A stretch of DNA of 64,000 nucleotides from an uncultured Gammaproteobacteria bacterium (GCA_902628335.1 CACOMO010000004.1:62001-126000), one strand, 5' to 3'. Shown: positions 1 through 9,628, counted from the stretch's first letter. A program made the numbers and translations. Notes: generated by a model from the sequence alone, not told the origin.

Positions 1-631
1 AATGATTAGGAAAATCTCCATTCACAGCTTCGTTGATGATCTTATAATTTATATTAAACGACTTACATATATCATTCACCAAAGGGCCAGTTATTCCGTT
101 GCTACAATCTATGACTACTTTAATGTTTGTTTTTATTTTTATATTTTCCTTCAGATGTTCTATGTAACTAGCAGCGATAGTTTTGTCTTGAAAATAAGAA
201 CCTTTTTCATTTCTTTTAATAAAATTCTGGCTCTGAATGAGGTCGTAAAGTTCACTTATATACTCTCCGTAGATGGTTAGTCCATCTATGACCATCTTTA
301 TACCATTATAATTCTTAGGATTATGACTACCTGTAATCATCAAGCCATTTTTTATTTCTAATTCACAAAGTGAAAAATTCATCAGAGGAGTTGGGAGTTC
401 ACCTATATCAATTATTTCAATACCACATTTTACAAGACTATCGATAAGTGATTCAGTAAGCTCTTTACTAGACACTCTTCCATCTCTGCAAATAACAACT
501 GGATCACTGTTCTTTGAGGATATTTTTGTGCCTAACGCCAATCCAATCTGATTAAAAACAAATGAATTTATCTCTTCCGGATATTTGCCTCGAATATCAT
601 AAGCTCGAAATATATCTCTTAAGACAGACAA
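1..631 (-). CDS. algC: Phosphomannomutase/phosphoglucomutase, N-terminal part (runs off the window)
   Basis: The ORF track misses this gene, because it has no stop in the window and starts with TTG. Translating the minus strand from 631 gives about 210 residues beginning SVLRDIFRAYDIRG. It carries the active-site loop TGSHNPKNYNG (Ser at about residue 102, the phosphoserine of the alpha-D-phosphohexomutase family) and the later VIDCSNGITGP and NGDFPNH segments. The enzyme interconverts mannose or glucose 6- and 1-phosphates for envelope sugar synthesis. It follows dut by one base, and coaBC-dut-algC is a familiar gammaproteobacterial order. About half of the protein (the C-terminal domains) lies outside. 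The start could lie a few codons upstream. Confidence 0.9.
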   Translation of the reverse strand, partial: MSVLRDIFRAYDIRGKYPEEINSFVFNQIGLALGTKISSKNSDPVVICRDGRVSSKELTESLIDSLVKCGIEIIDIGELPTPLMNFSLCELEIKNGLMITGSHNPKNYNGIKMVIDGLTIYGEYISELYDLIQSQNFIKRNEKGSYFQDKTIAASYIEHLKENIKIKTNIKVVIDCSNGITGPLVNDICKSFNINYKIINEAVNGDFPNH

Positions 632-632
632 T

Positions 633-1082
633 CTATTTTTTCCCTGAGGAGCCAAAACCTCCCTCACCTCTTACAGTTTTTTTGAATTCCTCTACAATTT
701 CAAGTTCAGGTTGACTGACATTTATAAAAACTAATTGAGCAATTCTATCATATGGTTCAATTGTGTATGTAATTTCAGAACGATTCCAGCATGAAACCAT
801 CAACTCACCCTGATAATCTGAATCAATAAGTCCTAGCAGATTGCCCAGCACTATTCCATGTTTGTGCCCCAGTCCTGATCTAGGCAGAATAATTCCAGCG
901 TGTTTAGAGTCTTTAATGAATATAGAAATACCAGTTTTTATTAGTTCAGTTTTGCCTGCATAGATTGATAGTGGATCTTTTAACGAAGCCCTCAGATCAA
1001 TTCCAGCAGATCCTTTCGTAGCATATTTGGGCAACTCAGGTAAGTTCTTATCAGTGACTTTAATACTAATTCTATCAAGCAT
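633..1082 (-). CDS. dut: Deoxyuridine 5'-triphosphate nucleotidohydrolase
   Basis: Hydrolyses dUTP to dUMP and pyrophosphate, keeping uracil out of DNA and supplying the thymidylate pathway; thyA starts at the other end of the window. All five trimeric dUTPase motifs are visible in 149 residues: AGIDLRA near 27, PRSGLG near 68, [10 protein letters not shown] near 84, YDRIAQLVF near 111 and the flexible [10 protein letters not shown] tail near 138. The length is normal for the family. Its start overlaps the end of coaBC by 8 bases and its stop is one base from algC, so the three genes are probably one transcript. Confidence 0.97.
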   Translation of the reverse strand: MLDRISIKVTDKNLPELPKYATKGSAGIDLRASLKDPLSIYAGKTELIKTGISIFIKDSKHAGIILPRSGLGHKHGIVLGNLLGLIDSDYQGELMVSCWNRSEITYTIEPYDRIAQLVFINVSQPELEIVEEFKKTVRGEGGFGSSGKK

Positions 1083-2301
1083 TTTTTTTTGATCTTTTTC
1101 TTATTACAAAATATTCTTTATGAATCTTTTTTAAAATTCTATATGCTATATCAATTTTTCTTGAAGAATCTATTTCTTCTACGTTCGTATCTTTAGAGAT
1201 AATAGTAACTTTGTTAAAGTCTGATCCAAAGCCAAGATTTTTCTCATAATTAGCTATATTGGCTATAATCATATCTATTTTTTTTGACTGTAATTTTTCT
1301 GTTGCATTTTCCAGAAGATTTTCTGTTTCTGCTGCGAAACCAACCGTGAATATATCTGGATATTGTTGAGCAACCGACTGCAATATATCACTGCCTCTCT
1401 CAAATTCTATAGTAAGTCGATCAGAAGATTTCTTATATTTAGACTTCGAGTATTTGACAGGGCGATAGTCTGAAATTGCTGCAGTAGAAATAAATATTTC
1501 CGCGTTAGCTATCTCTTGATTAACAATTGCCCTCATATCATCTGATGTCTCAACATAAGTTGTCTCAATGCCTTCTAATTTATTTAGAGAAGTTGGCCCT
1601 GAGATAAGATTTACTTCTGCACCTAGTTGTTTTGCAACAAGTGCAATTGCATATCCCATTTTACCAGAACTATAATTACTTATAAATCTAACAGGGTCTA
1701 GAGGCTCTCTCGTCGGTCCAGCTGTAATAAGAAACTTAATACCAGATAAAATCTTCTGTGCTTGAAAATTTTCTAGTTGTTCAATAATGTGTTCTGTTGA
1801 ACACATTCTTCCATAACCTGTGTCTCCACAAGCATGTTTTCCGTAATCGGGTCCGATAATGTTGATGTTATTTTGTTCTAATTTTTCTACGCTCGATTGT
1901 GTAATCTTATTTGTCCACATTTCTGGATTCATAGCTGGAACGATAAATAATTTTTTGTTGTACGCAAGGCAAACAGTAGTCAATAAATCATCTCCAACAC
2001 CATTAGCAATTTTATTCATTAGATTTGCAGTACAGGGAGCTATTACTAAAATATCTGCCCATTTTGCTAAATCTAAGTGTTTAAAATTAGATATTTTGGA
2101 TTTGCTATTTTCATTTATTACTTCGTTGCCCGATAAAGATTCTAGAGTTGTAACTGTAACAAATTTAGCAGAACTTGTGGTCATAATGGCTTTAACATTT
2201 GCTCCACATGATTTAAGTTTGCTTATCAGATCTGCCGCTTTATATGCCGCTATACTGCCAGATATCCCGATAAGTATATTTTTATTTTCTAAAATTTTCA
2301 T
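1075..2301 (-). CDS. coaBC: Bifunctional phosphopantothenoylcysteine decarboxylase / phosphopantothenate-cysteine ligase
   Basis: Catalyses two consecutive steps of coenzyme A synthesis. The N-terminal CoaC flavoprotein half (about 1-185) shows GSIAAYK, the catalytic His in [12 protein letters not shown], the PAMNPEMW flavin/substrate motif near 122 and the active-site Cys in [11 protein letters not shown] near 158. The CoaB half (about 188-408) begins [18 protein letters not shown] and has the ISDYRP and GFAAET segments. The length of 408 residues matches the fused bacterial form. bioF ends 25 bases upstream on the same strand and dut overlaps downstream. Confidence 0.97.
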   Translation of the reverse strand: MKILENKNILIGISGSIAAYKAADLISKLKSCGANVKAIMTTSSAKFVTVTTLESLSGNEVINENSKSKISNFKHLDLAKWADILVIAPCTANLMNKIANGVGDDLLTTVCLAYNKKLFIVPAMNPEMWTNKITQSSVEKLEQNNINIIGPDYGKHACGDTGYGRMCSTEHIIEQLENFQAQKILSGIKFLITAGPTREPLDPVRFISNYSSGKMGYAIALVAKQLGAEVNLISGPTSLNKLEGIETTYVETSDDMRAIVNQEIANAEIFISTAAISDYRPVKYSKSKYKKSSDRLTIEFERGSDILQSVAQQYPDIFTVGFAAETENLLENATEKLQSKKIDMIIANIANYEKNLGFGSDFNKVTIISKDTNVEEIDSSRKIDIAYRILKKIHKEYFVIRKRSKKNA

Positions 2302-2326
2302 AATCTGGTACGAATTATTGATTATT

Positions 2327-3481
2327 TTATATTGTTTTCAAGAAATACAATAGTCTTTCTATGTCTTTTGTGCTGTGACTAGAGGTGAGACTGATCCTGA
2401 TTAAATCATTATTTTTTGGCACAGTAGGGTATCTTATAGCTTGAATGTAAATGCCTGCTTTTAGCGCAGATTCTTGTATTTTTTTTAAATATCTAGGGTC
2501 GCCTATTACTATTGTTTGAATAGGAGATTCAGATTCCTGTACTTTGATGCTCTCTTTTTTCGCGATCTGTTTAAAAAATTTAATATTTTCAGTTAACTTT
2601 TTGTTGAGTGATTTGTTTTTTTTGATATGTCTGAGGCTTTCAAGTACTGTGCCTGCAAGAGACGCAGGTAATGCCGTAGAATATATATAAGGTTTTGATT
2701 TTTGTATTACTAATTCTATAATATCATTTTTACCAGAAATGAATGATCCAAATACTCCCACAGCTTTACCAAAAGTTCCTATGTAAGCATCAATATTGAT
2801 ATCATTGTTATTATACATTGATAAACTTGAGGGAAAGCTATCAGAATTATCTTGTATAACGCCAAATCCATGAGCGTCATCAACGACTAGAAGAGCATCA
2901 TTCTCACCAGCAATTGCTGATATTTTTTTCAAATCACTAAATTCACCTGTCATACTAAACACTGCGTCAACATATATTATTTTGAGATATTTTTTTATTT
3001 TTTTTATCTTTTGATCTAAATCCGAATAATCTTTATGTTTGAATCGGATTAATTGTGATTTTGTTAATCTTGTTCCTTCGATTATAGAATTATGATTCAT
3101 CTTGTCTTGGAATATCACGACATCCTTATCTGATAATGCGTTTATTAGGCCAACATTCGCCAAATATCCTGAATTCACTACAACCGTTGAATCTAGTTTT
3201 GTCAGTTGAGTTAATTCATCTTCAAGTTCTTTATGTTGAGAAGAATAACCACTTATCAAAGGAGAAGATCCAGACCCTACGCCAAATTTTTTTATTTTTT
3301 TATAAAACACCTCTTTTAAGTATTCACTGTTAGCAAGACCAAGATAATCATTACTTGTGAAATTAAGTACTTTTTTGTTCTCAATAAGCACATATCTATC
3401 TTGAGGTGAATCTACAGCCACCCTCTCTCTGAAGTAACCATTTTTTCTAAGATTAGTTAAAATATTTGAGTAATCAAACAC
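2327..3481 (-). CDS. bioF: 8-amino-7-oxononanoate synthase (biotin synthesis)
   Basis: A PLP-dependent alpha-oxoamine synthase that condenses pimeloyl-ACP/CoA with alanine. The 384-residue protein has the fold-type I pattern: VVDDAHGFG near 200 (cofactor-binding Asp and His) and the Schiff-base lysine in TFGKAVGVFG near 239. Glycine C-acetyltransferase and 5-aminolevulinate synthase are related. The choice of BioF rests on its position 3 bases after bioB on the same strand and on hemL supplying aminolevulinate elsewhere in the window. bioA, bioC and bioH are not next to it. Confidence 0.93.
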   Translation of the reverse strand: MFDYSNILTNLRKNGYFRERVAVDSPQDRYVLIENKKVLNFTSNDYLGLANSEYLKEVFYKKIKKFGVGSGSSPLISGYSSQHKELEDELTQLTKLDSTVVVNSGYLANVGLINALSDKDVVIFQDKMNHNSIIEGTRLTKSQLIRFKHKDYSDLDQKIKKIKKYLKIIYVDAVFSMTGEFSDLKKISAIAGENDALLVVDDAHGFGVIQDNSDSFPSSLSMYNNNDINIDAYIGTFGKAVGVFGSFISGKNDIIELVIQKSKPYIYSTALPASLAGTVLESLRHIKKNKSLNKKLTENIKFFKQIAKKESIKVQESESPIQTIVIGDPRYLKKIQESALKAGIYIQAIRYPTVPKNNDLIRISLTSSHSTKDIERLLYFLKTI

Positions 3482-3484
3482 AAA

Positions 3485-4435
3485 TTATAGAGCCCCGATT
3501 TTGAGTTTTCGCATTAGTTCTTGATCGTGTTGAATCGATGAATTTTTTGTTGTTAAAAGCTCTTCTCCATAAAAAATAGAATTTGCTCCAGCAAAGAAAC
3601 ATAAGGCTTGAGTTTGGTCATTCATAGAATCTCTTCCTGCTGATAATCTTACCATAGAATATGGCATAGCAATTCTTGCAAGAGCAATAATCCTTATAAA
3701 ATCAAAATCATCCACATTTTGATTTTCTGAGAAAGGAGTTCCCTCTACTCTTACCAGTTTATTTATTGGTACTGATTCGGGTTGAACATCCAGATTTGCA
3801 AGTACATGTAATAACTTTATTCTATCTTCATGTTCTTCACCTAATCCTAAAATACCACCGCAACATACTTTGATGTCAGCATCTCTAACATTCTTGATCG
3901 TGTTGAGACGATCTTGATATGTTCTTGTTGTCACAACCTTATTGTAATATTCTTCAGATGTGTCTAGATTATGATTGTAATAATCCAAACCTGCATCTTT
4001 GAGAGTTTGTGCTTGATCACTTGTTAACATACCTAATGTGACACAGCTCTCTAAGCCAAGAGCTTTGACCCCTCTGACCATCCCAACTATTTTATCTAGG
4101 TTGCTGTTGTTGAGGTTTCTCCAAGCAGCTCCCATGCAAAATCTAGACGCTCCATTTTTTTTAGCTTCTTGAGCTTGTTTGAGTACTTCGTTTAAGGATA
4201 ACGTTTTTTCTAATTTTATATTTGTATCATAGCGAATACTTTGAGAGCAATATTTACAATCTTCTGGACAACCACCAGTTTTGACTGACATTAACGTTGA
4301 AATCTGTACTTTGTTAGGATCGTGATATTTTCTATGTATTTGATGGGCTTGCCAAAGAAGATCATTAAATGGCAAATTATATTTTGCTTTCAATTCTTCT
4401 AAAGTCCAATTATTCTTTTGATCCAAATTTTTCAT
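3485..4435 (-). CDS. bioB: Biotin synthase (radical SAM)
   Basis: Inserts sulfur into dethiobiotin. The 316-residue protein carries the radical SAM cluster motif [11 protein letters not shown] (Cys 56, 60 and 63), the following [16 protein letters not shown] strand, and the conserved [10 protein letters not shown] and [13 protein letters not shown] segments of BioB. It lies between ubiA (5 bases upstream) and bioF (3 bases downstream), so it is very likely co-transcribed with both. The length is slightly below that of enterobacterial BioB. Confidence 0.97.
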   Translation of the reverse strand: MKNLDQKNNWTLEELKAKYNLPFNDLLWQAHQIHRKYHDPNKVQISTLMSVKTGGCPEDCKYCSQSIRYDTNIKLEKTLSLNEVLKQAQEAKKNGASRFCMGAAWRNLNNSNLDKIVGMVRGVKALGLESCVTLGMLTSDQAQTLKDAGLDYYNHNLDTSEEYYNKVVTTRTYQDRLNTIKNVRDADIKVCCGGILGLGEEHEDRIKLLHVLANLDVQPESVPINKLVRVEGTPFSENQNVDDFDFIRIIALARIAMPYSMVRLSAGRDSMNDQTQALCFFAGANSIFYGEELLTTKNSSIQHDQELMRKLKIGAL

Positions 4436-4440
4436 AAATA

Positions 4441-5310
4441 CTAGAGATAATTAAATATTAGACCAAAAGTAACTATTAATCCAAATATATTATTATTTTC
4501 AAAAGCTGATATACATTGATAAGGAATTCTATTACTAGCCAGTATATTTTGGTAGATTATACATAAACAGGACAACAGTATGCAGAAATAGTAAAAAAAT
4601 CCAAAATTATTCAATATGCCTATAAACAAAAATATCCAAACAACTGAAAAATGTAGATACTTGGAAAATTTAATATCATTACTACCAAAAAAAATAGCCG
4701 AAGATTGTACGCCAACTTTCTCATCATCCTTTTTGTCAGCCATGGCGTAGTACGTATCATAGACGATTGCCCAAATAACTGTTAAAAAATATAACAGAAA
4801 GCAATTAAGATTCATATCACCTGTTTCAACAATAAACACCATTGGTATGCTAGATCCAAATGCTAGGCCTAATATAAGCTGAGGTATTTTGAAAAATCTT
4901 TTCATGAGTGGGTATACTAATAATAGAAAAAAAGATAATATCGCGAAAATTAAAATTTCTAAACCCAGCATTAATAATAAAGATAAGCAGACAAGCATTA
5001 AAATTGTAAAAATACTCAATGCTTCTCTATTTGTTACTTTGCTACTTGCTAGAACTCTTGTCTTTGTTCTCTCAACTTTCTTGTCAATATCTTGATCAAA
5101 ATAATCATTTATAATGCATCCTGCAGATCTAGTAGCGATAATGCCGATGGCAAAAATTAACATATAGATCAGACTGGGCTGACCTTCTGTAGATATAAGA
5201 AAAGCCCAAAGAACAGGCCACATCAATAAATAAAAGCCAATTGGTTTGTCTACTCTCATGAGTTCAAGATAAAGCTTTATCTTATTGCGATCTATATTAT
5301 ATTTTCCCAT
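4441..5310 (-). CDS. ubiA: 4-hydroxybenzoate polyprenyltransferase (ubiquinone synthesis)
   Basis: An integral membrane prenyltransferase that attaches the polyprenyl tail to 4-hydroxybenzoate. Both Asp-rich diphosphate-binding motifs are present: NDYFDQDID near 69 and [13 protein letters not shown] in the second half. Hydrophobic segments run throughout. The ORF track extends 20 codons upstream, but the start at 5310 ([10 protein letters not shown]) gives 289 residues, the usual UbiA length, and aligns with LMRVDKPIG near the N-terminus. With this start it overlaps the Fae-like gene by 14 bases. It supplies the ubiquinone later hydroxylated by ubiH, ubiI and coq7 in this window. Confidence 0.95.
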   Translation of the reverse strand: MGKYNIDRNKIKLYLELMRVDKPIGFYLLMWPVLWAFLISTEGQPSLIYMLIFAIGIIATRSAGCIINDYFDQDIDKKVERTKTRVLASSKVTNREALSIFTILMLVCLSLLLMLGLEILIFAILSFFLLLVYPLMKRFFKIPQLILGLAFGSSIPMVFIVETGDMNLNCFLLYFLTVIWAIVYDTYYAMADKKDDEKVGVQSSAIFFGSNDIKFSKYLHFSVVWIFLFIGILNNFGFFYYFCILLSCLCIIYQNILASNRIPYQCISAFENNNIFGLIVTFGLIFNYL

Positions 5311-5845
5311 CAATACCCATCTGGAAGTATTTGTGAATAATCGAATCTTGATTTTTAAGTAACCAATCAATATCTGGTTTATTTGTCATTGCCTTATGTA
5401 TTGCTGATGACGTGGCTTTTCTGTGAATATCAAACAAAACTTTATGATCTAAATTATCATCTTTCGAAACAGATGGATTGAGCCAAACCGAAACAATGAT
5501 TCCAAGATCGTTAACTCTGTCTTTCGGAATGTCATTATTCTTAATGGAGTCAAGAACACCATTAGCAATAGCAGCTTGAACTGTACCCATTAAAATATTT
5601 GTATATCTATTATCATTAACTGTGACTTTACTTACCATTAGCGTCGGAGGTCTTACCATGATATCTGTATTCATTATAGCTAACACTTTTGAGTGTCCTT
5701 TAGTCTGATTACCCATTAAGTTTGCAAAAGCTGTCCCAAAGGGACCATCCATCTCACCTATGACAACTTCTGGTTCAGCAGCCGTTCCAGGAGGACCACC
5801 CGCGACAAGGGCTTCGCCAACTCTTAAAGTTATTTTTTCACTCAT
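5297..5845 (-). CDS. Fae-like protein (formaldehyde-activating enzyme family), probably a divergent paralogue
   Basis: The 182-residue protein follows the Fae pattern: VGEALV near 9, GTAFANLM, PPTLMVSKVTVND, VQAAIANGVLDSI, NDLGIIVSVWL and HRKATSSAIHKAM. Canonical Fae condenses formaldehyde with tetrahydromethanopterin in methylotrophs. From memory, its N-terminal catalytic motif reads GDGNEVAHIDLIIG; here the equivalent stretch is GTAAEPEVVIG, with Glu or Pro where the histidine should be and about two extra residues. I therefore name the family but not the reaction. It is the first gene of the minus-strand group leading into ubiA and bioB; the gap before it has an A-rich, weak ribosome-binding region. 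Possible roles are formaldehyde binding, sensing or a related condensation. Confidence 0.8.
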   Translation of the reverse strand: MSEKITLRVGEALVAGGPPGTAAEPEVVIGEMDGPFGTAFANLMGNQTKGHSKVLAIMNTDIMVRPPTLMVSKVTVNDNRYTNILMGTVQAAIANGVLDSIKNNDIPKDRVNDLGIIVSVWLNPSVSKDDNLDHKVLFDIHRKATSSAIHKAMTNKPDIDWLLKNQDSIIHKYFQMGIDGKI

Positions 5846-5907
5846 AATTTTTTCCTTTCATATTTTTATGACTATAATATATGTTAAGTAAAAGAAATGA
5901 AAATATA

Positions 5908-6435
5908 ATGATAAGATCTTTCGAAAATAATTATCCAGATATCTCAAAATCTGCTTATATTGATGAGCAATCGACTGTTATAGGGAATGTGAAAATAGGT
6001 GATGATAGTGCAATGTGGCCACAGTCTGTTGCAAGAGGTGATATTAATCCAATCATTATTGGAGCAAGAACAAACATTCAAGACGGGTCAATCATCCATG
6101 TAACACATAAAAGTGATTACTCAGTGGGATTCAGCGTTACTATAGGTGATGATGTTACTGTGGGTCATTCAGTAATAATACATGCATGTCAAATCGGTAA
6201 TCGAGTTTTGGTAGGAATGGGTAGTATCATTTTGGATGGTAGTGAAATACCAAATGAAGTAATGATTGGTGCTGGCTCTTTAATTAGTCCTGGAAAGAAA
6301 CTCGAGAGTGGCTTTCTATATCTAGGCTCACCTGCAAAAAAAGTAAGAGAGCTAAATGATAACGAGAAAAACTTTCTTTTATATTCAGCAAAAAGTTACG
6401 TTGACTTAAAAAATAGACATATCACAAAGATCTAA
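5908..6435 (+). CDS. yrdA: Gamma-carbonic-anhydrase-like hexapeptide-repeat protein
   Basis: A left-handed beta-helix protein of the YrdA/PaaY group of the gamma-carbonic anhydrase superfamily. It has repeating hexapeptide steps (VIGNVKIGDDS, VTIGDDVTVGH, VLVGMGSIIL, VMIGAGSLI) and histidines in IHVTHKS and VGHSVIIHAC that match the zinc ligands. The catalytic role in YrdA proteins is unsettled. The ORF track starts at 5881, but ATG 5908 (MIRSFENNYP) matches where YrdA proteins begin and gives 175 residues. Its 3' end overlaps the convergent aroE by 14 bases; yrdA next to aroE is also the enterobacterial neighbourhood. Confidence 0.88.
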   Translation: MIRSFENNYPDISKSAYIDEQSTVIGNVKIGDDSAMWPQSVARGDINPIIIGARTNIQDGSIIHVTHKSDYSVGFSVTIGDDVTVGHSVIIHACQIGNRVLVGMGSIILDGSEIPNEVMIGAGSLISPGKKLESGFLYLGSPAKKVRELNDNEKNFLLYSAKSYVDLKNRHITKI

Positions 6436-7228
6436 TCTTATCTTCAACAGGATCAGTGTTGGGCAGAAATTTATTCCAAATCTCATATGACAGAGCTGCC
6501 TGATGAACAAGCATGCCAATACCATCCAGAGTTTCTGAGGCACCCATACTCTCTGACCATAATTGAAATTTTGTCTTTTTACGTGAATAGAAAAGATCAT
6601 AACTAATCGCTTCATTTTTGAATATGTCGCTTGGAAAAGGGATTTCTAAATTGCTCATACTTATTGGTGTTGTGTTAATGACTAGATTATAGCTATCATT
6701 TTCTGAGTAGTGAGAAATTCTCTTTTTATCTTTAAAGTTTTTAATAATATCCTCTATCTTACTTTGAGTTCTACTTAATATTGAAATGCCTGTAATATTT
6801 TCAGAGCACAACGAATTTACAATGCTACGGGCTGACCCACCTGCTCCTAAAATAAGGATATTCATATCAGTTACAATTATATTTTTTTTCTTTAAATCAT
6901 TAACGAACCCCTGCCCATCTGTATTAAATGCTTTTATTATTCCTTCATCATACCAGAGGGTATTTGAGCATTGACAGATATCGCTTATCTCATCTTTTGT
7001 ATCAGCAAAGTTATATGCTTGATCTTTAAATGGAATCGTAACATTTGCTCCAACCCCTTTCTTGGAAAAAAAACTTTGAGCATGTGTCTCAAAGTCATTA
7101 CTTTCTGGCTCTATGGCTTTGTACTGTATATTGAGTTTTTGCTCTTTAGCAAACTCTTTGTGAATAAATGGTGATAAGCTGTGACTAATAGGGTTACCAA
7201 AAACTGCAAATTTTTTTATTTCATCCAT
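6422..7228 (-). CDS. aroE: Shikimate dehydrogenase (NADP+)
   Basis: Reduces 3-dehydroshikimate in the aromatic amino acid pathway, which also feeds trpEGDC later in the window. The 268-residue protein shows the substrate pocket NPISHSLSP near 12, catalytic Lys in NVTIPFK near 68, catalytic Asp in FNTDGQGF near 104 and the nucleotide-binding loop GAGGSARS near 129. The start overlaps the end of hemB by 13 bases, so the two are probably co-transcribed. Confidence 0.96.
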   Translation of the reverse strand: MDEIKKFAVFGNPISHSLSPFIHKEFAKEQKLNIQYKAIEPESNDFETHAQSFFSKKGVGANVTIPFKDQAYNFADTKDEISDICQCSNTLWYDEGIIKAFNTDGQGFVNDLKKKNIIVTDMNILILGAGGSARSIVNSLCSENITGISILSRTQSKIEDIIKNFKDKKRISHYSENDSYNLVINTTPISMSNLEIPFPSDIFKNEAISYDLFYSRKKTKFQLWSESMGASETLDGIGMLVHQAALSYEIWNKFLPNTDPVEDKIRSL

Positions 7229-8208
7229 TTTAGTGCTTCTTTAGCATAATACGTGATTATAGCAGTAGCGCCTGCTCTTTTGATACATGCTAATGTCTCC
7301 ATGACAATTTTCTTTTCATTTAACCACCCTTTTTGGGATACTGCTTTCATCATAGAATACTCTCCGCTGACTTGGTAGACAAATATAGGTATATTCAGTT
7401 TTTCTTTTATTCTTTGGACAATGTCTAGATAAGGTAGCCCTGGCTTTATCATAACAAAATCGGCTCCTTCATTTATATCTAGCTCTACTTCTCTTAGAGC
7501 ATCCCCAGTATTTGCATAATCCATTTGATAGCTGTCTTTGCTCTTAGTGCCTAGACTCTTTATCGATCCCACAGCATCCCTAAAAGGCCCATAAAAATTA
7601 GATGAGTATTTTGCGGAATACGCAAGGATCATTGTGTCCACAAATTTATTTCTCTCAAGTATCTCTCGAATTTTCAATACTCTCCCATCCATCATGTCAG
7701 ATGGGGCTATTATGTCTGCACCAGATTTTGCATGACTCAACGCTTGTTTCGTCAGTACTTCGACTGTCTCATCATTTAATATTTTTCCTTTTTTAGAAAG
7801 TATCCCATCTTGACCATGAGTTGTGTATGGATCTAATGCAACATCGCTAATAATAGTACTCTTGGGGACCTTTTTTTTAATCTCACGAATCGCCCTTTGA
7901 ATTAATCCATCATCGTTATATGCTTCGCTTGCTTGATTACTTTTTTTTCTTCTATTAATTTGCGGAAAAAGTGCTACTGCACCAATACCATTTTTTGTCA
8001 AAACTCTAATTTCTTTAACTGCCATATCAATTGAATATCTATTAATACCAGGCATGGATGAAATTTTCTGAATTTTATTTTTACCTTCTGTTATAAAGAT
8101 TGGTTGAATTAAATCGGAACCACAAAGGTTAGTTTCACGTACAAGCTTTCTAATCCCACTAGTGGATCTGAGCCTACGCATTCTAATGTTCGGAAAACTT
8201 TTTTTCAT
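7216..8208 (-). CDS. hemB: Delta-aminolevulinic acid dehydratase (porphobilinogen synthase)
   Basis: Joins two 5-aminolevulinate molecules to porphobilinogen in heme synthesis. The 330-residue protein keeps both active-site lysines, in AYSAKYSSNFYGPF (about 200) and FVMIKPGLPYLD (about 255). The segment that carries the catalytic zinc cysteines in many HemB proteins reads DVALDPYTTHGQDG here. Aspartates replace the cysteines, as in magnesium-type enzymes such as that of Pseudomonas. aroE overlaps downstream, and the thioesterase gene is divergent upstream. hemF and hemL are also in the window. Confidence 0.96.
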   Translation of the reverse strand: MKKSFPNIRMRRLRSTSGIRKLVRETNLCGSDLIQPIFITEGKNKIQKISSMPGINRYSIDMAVKEIRVLTKNGIGAVALFPQINRRKKSNQASEAYNDDGLIQRAIREIKKKVPKSTIISDVALDPYTTHGQDGILSKKGKILNDETVEVLTKQALSHAKSGADIIAPSDMMDGRVLKIREILERNKFVDTMILAYSAKYSSNFYGPFRDAVGSIKSLGTKSKDSYQMDYANTGDALREVELDINEGADFVMIKPGLPYLDIVQRIKEKLNIPIFVYQVSGEYSMMKAVSQKGWLNEKKIVMETLACIKRAGATAIITYYAKEALKWMK

Positions 8209-8283
8209 ATTAAACTCTGATATTTTTTATTTTAAGAGAAGATGGTATATTTATCTATCAAGAATTGTAACATTGGAGGTTTT

Positions 8284-8763
8284 ATGAGCATTTGGCACGA
8301 GGAATTTACTCTCGATCACGTAATTTCACTAAGAAATAACAATATGAACAAACACTTACGTATTGAATTCATAGAACTTGGGGATGATTATATTATTGCA
8401 AGAATGCCAGTTGAGGACATTACAAGACAATCTCGTGGAGTTCTTCATGGTGGAGCCTCCTGTGTTTTGGCGGAATCACTCGGTAGCATAGCATCTAATA
8501 TGTGTATTGATATGAGAAAACAAAAAGCTGTTGGTCTCGAAATCAATGCTAACCATCTTCGCCCTGTAGCGGATGGTTTCGTTACAGGAAAAACAACTGC
8601 AGTCAGTTTAGGTAAGAATGTTCACGTCTGGAACATCGATATACGAAATGATAAGGGTAAGCTAAATTGTGTCTCAAGACTTACAACTGCTATTGTTAAT
8701 TTAAATGATGATGATGCCAAGACCAATAAAGAAATGTTAGAGACTTTACTGAGTAAATCTTAG
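8284..8763 (+). CDS. Hotdog-fold acyl-CoA thioesterase, MenI/YdiI type
   Basis: A 4HBT-family thioesterase of about 159 residues. The active-site helix reads GVLHGGASCVLAESLGS, with the catalytic Glu near 64, followed by GLEINANHLRPV and SRLTTAI; all of these closely follow YdiI/MenI. YdiI hydrolyses 1,4-dihydroxy-2-naphthoyl-CoA and other aryl or acyl-CoA esters. No menaquinone gene is visible here, so the substrate is open. The ORF track starts at 8242, but GGAGG at 8275-8279 is placed for ATG 8284 (MSIWHEEFTL), which also aligns with YdiI. The 3' end overlaps hemF by 4 bases, tail to tail. Confidence 0.87.
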   Translation: MSIWHEEFTLDHVISLRNNNMNKHLRIEFIELGDDYIIARMPVEDITRQSRGVLHGGASCVLAESLGSIASNMCIDMRKQKAVGLEINANHLRPVADGFVTGKTTAVSLGKNVHVWNIDIRNDKGKLNCVSRLTTAIVNLNDDDAKTNKEMLETLLSKS

Positions 8764-9626
8764 ATATATTTTTTAAGTTCAACCTCATATTTTTTGAAGA
8801 CTTGATCTTTGTTCGATGACCATCTCACATTTGGTGGGAGAGACATTAAAATGGATTCTGCTCTACCACCCGATTGAAGACCAAAAACAGTTCCACGGTC
8901 ATACAACAAGTTAAATTCAACATACCTACCTCTTCTGAAGAGCTGGAAGTCTTTTTGTTTTTTATCATACCTTCGTTTATGACGATTCTTGATAATTTCA
9001 GTATAGCTCTCTAAATATGTATTCATGACCTTCGAAAGATAAGTGAAGTATTCTTCTTTAGATAGTTCATTAAGATTATCAAAAAATATTCCGCCCACAC
9101 CTCTTTTCTCTCTCCTATGTTTAAGATAGAAATATTCATCACAATCTTTTTTAAATTTTTTATAAAGTTTTCTGTCAAGCGTATCTGTTATTTTTTTTGC
9201 ATTATCGTGCCAAAATTTTATATCCTCCGGGAATGGGAAATACGGAGTAAGATCGAATCCGCCGCCAACCCACCAGGATTTATCTCCAAGTTCAAAATAT
9301 CTAATATTTAAATGTGAACATGGAACAAATGGATTTTCTGGATGAATAACAATTGACACTCCTGTAGCAGAGAAACTCCTCTTAGTTGATGATATTTTTT
9401 TAGATAATGCAGAACCTGGAATAATTTTTCCTGAAATGCCCGAAAAATTTACTGCACCTTTCTCTATTATCTTGCCGCTTGATAATTCTACACTATGACC
9501 ACCACCCTTCTCTTTGTACTTCCATTTTGTCCTGTTCGTTTTGACCATTTTATCAAGATTCCTAAATGTTCTTATTGCTTTAGAATGAAGTCCTTTAAAC
9601 AGTTTCTCTGCGTCCTCGTAACCCAT
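8760..9626 (-). CDS. hemF: Oxygen-dependent coproporphyrinogen III oxidase
   Basis: Decarboxylates coproporphyrinogen III to protoporphyrinogen IX using O2, which implies aerobic heme synthesis. Recognisable segments are GGGHSVEL, the long NPFVPCSHLNIRYFEL strand, WWVGGGFDLTPYFP, RGVGGIFFDNL and RRGRYVEFNLLYDRGTVFGL near the C-terminus. The ORF track begins with TTG at 9632; AGGAG just upstream is spaced correctly for ATG 9626, giving 288 residues. It lies 2 bases after the tsaC stop, within a topA-tsaC-hemF transcript. Confidence 0.97.
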   Translation of the reverse strand: MGYEDAEKLFKGLHSKAIRTFRNLDKMVKTNRTKWKYKEKGGGHSVELSSGKIIEKGAVNFSGISGKIIPGSALSKKISSTKRSFSATGVSIVIHPENPFVPCSHLNIRYFELGDKSWWVGGGFDLTPYFPFPEDIKFWHDNAKKITDTLDRKLYKKFKKDCDEYFYLKHRREKRGVGGIFFDNLNELSKEEYFTYLSKVMNTYLESYTEIIKNRHKRRYDKKQKDFQLFRRGRYVEFNLLYDRGTVFGLQSGGRAESILMSLPPNVRWSSNKDQVFKKYEVELKKYI

Positions 9627-9628
9627 GA

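Noticed and set aside
2-280. Plus-strand 92-residue ORF at the window start
   Set aside because: It lies opposite the algC frame, which gives a strong phosphohexomutase sequence.
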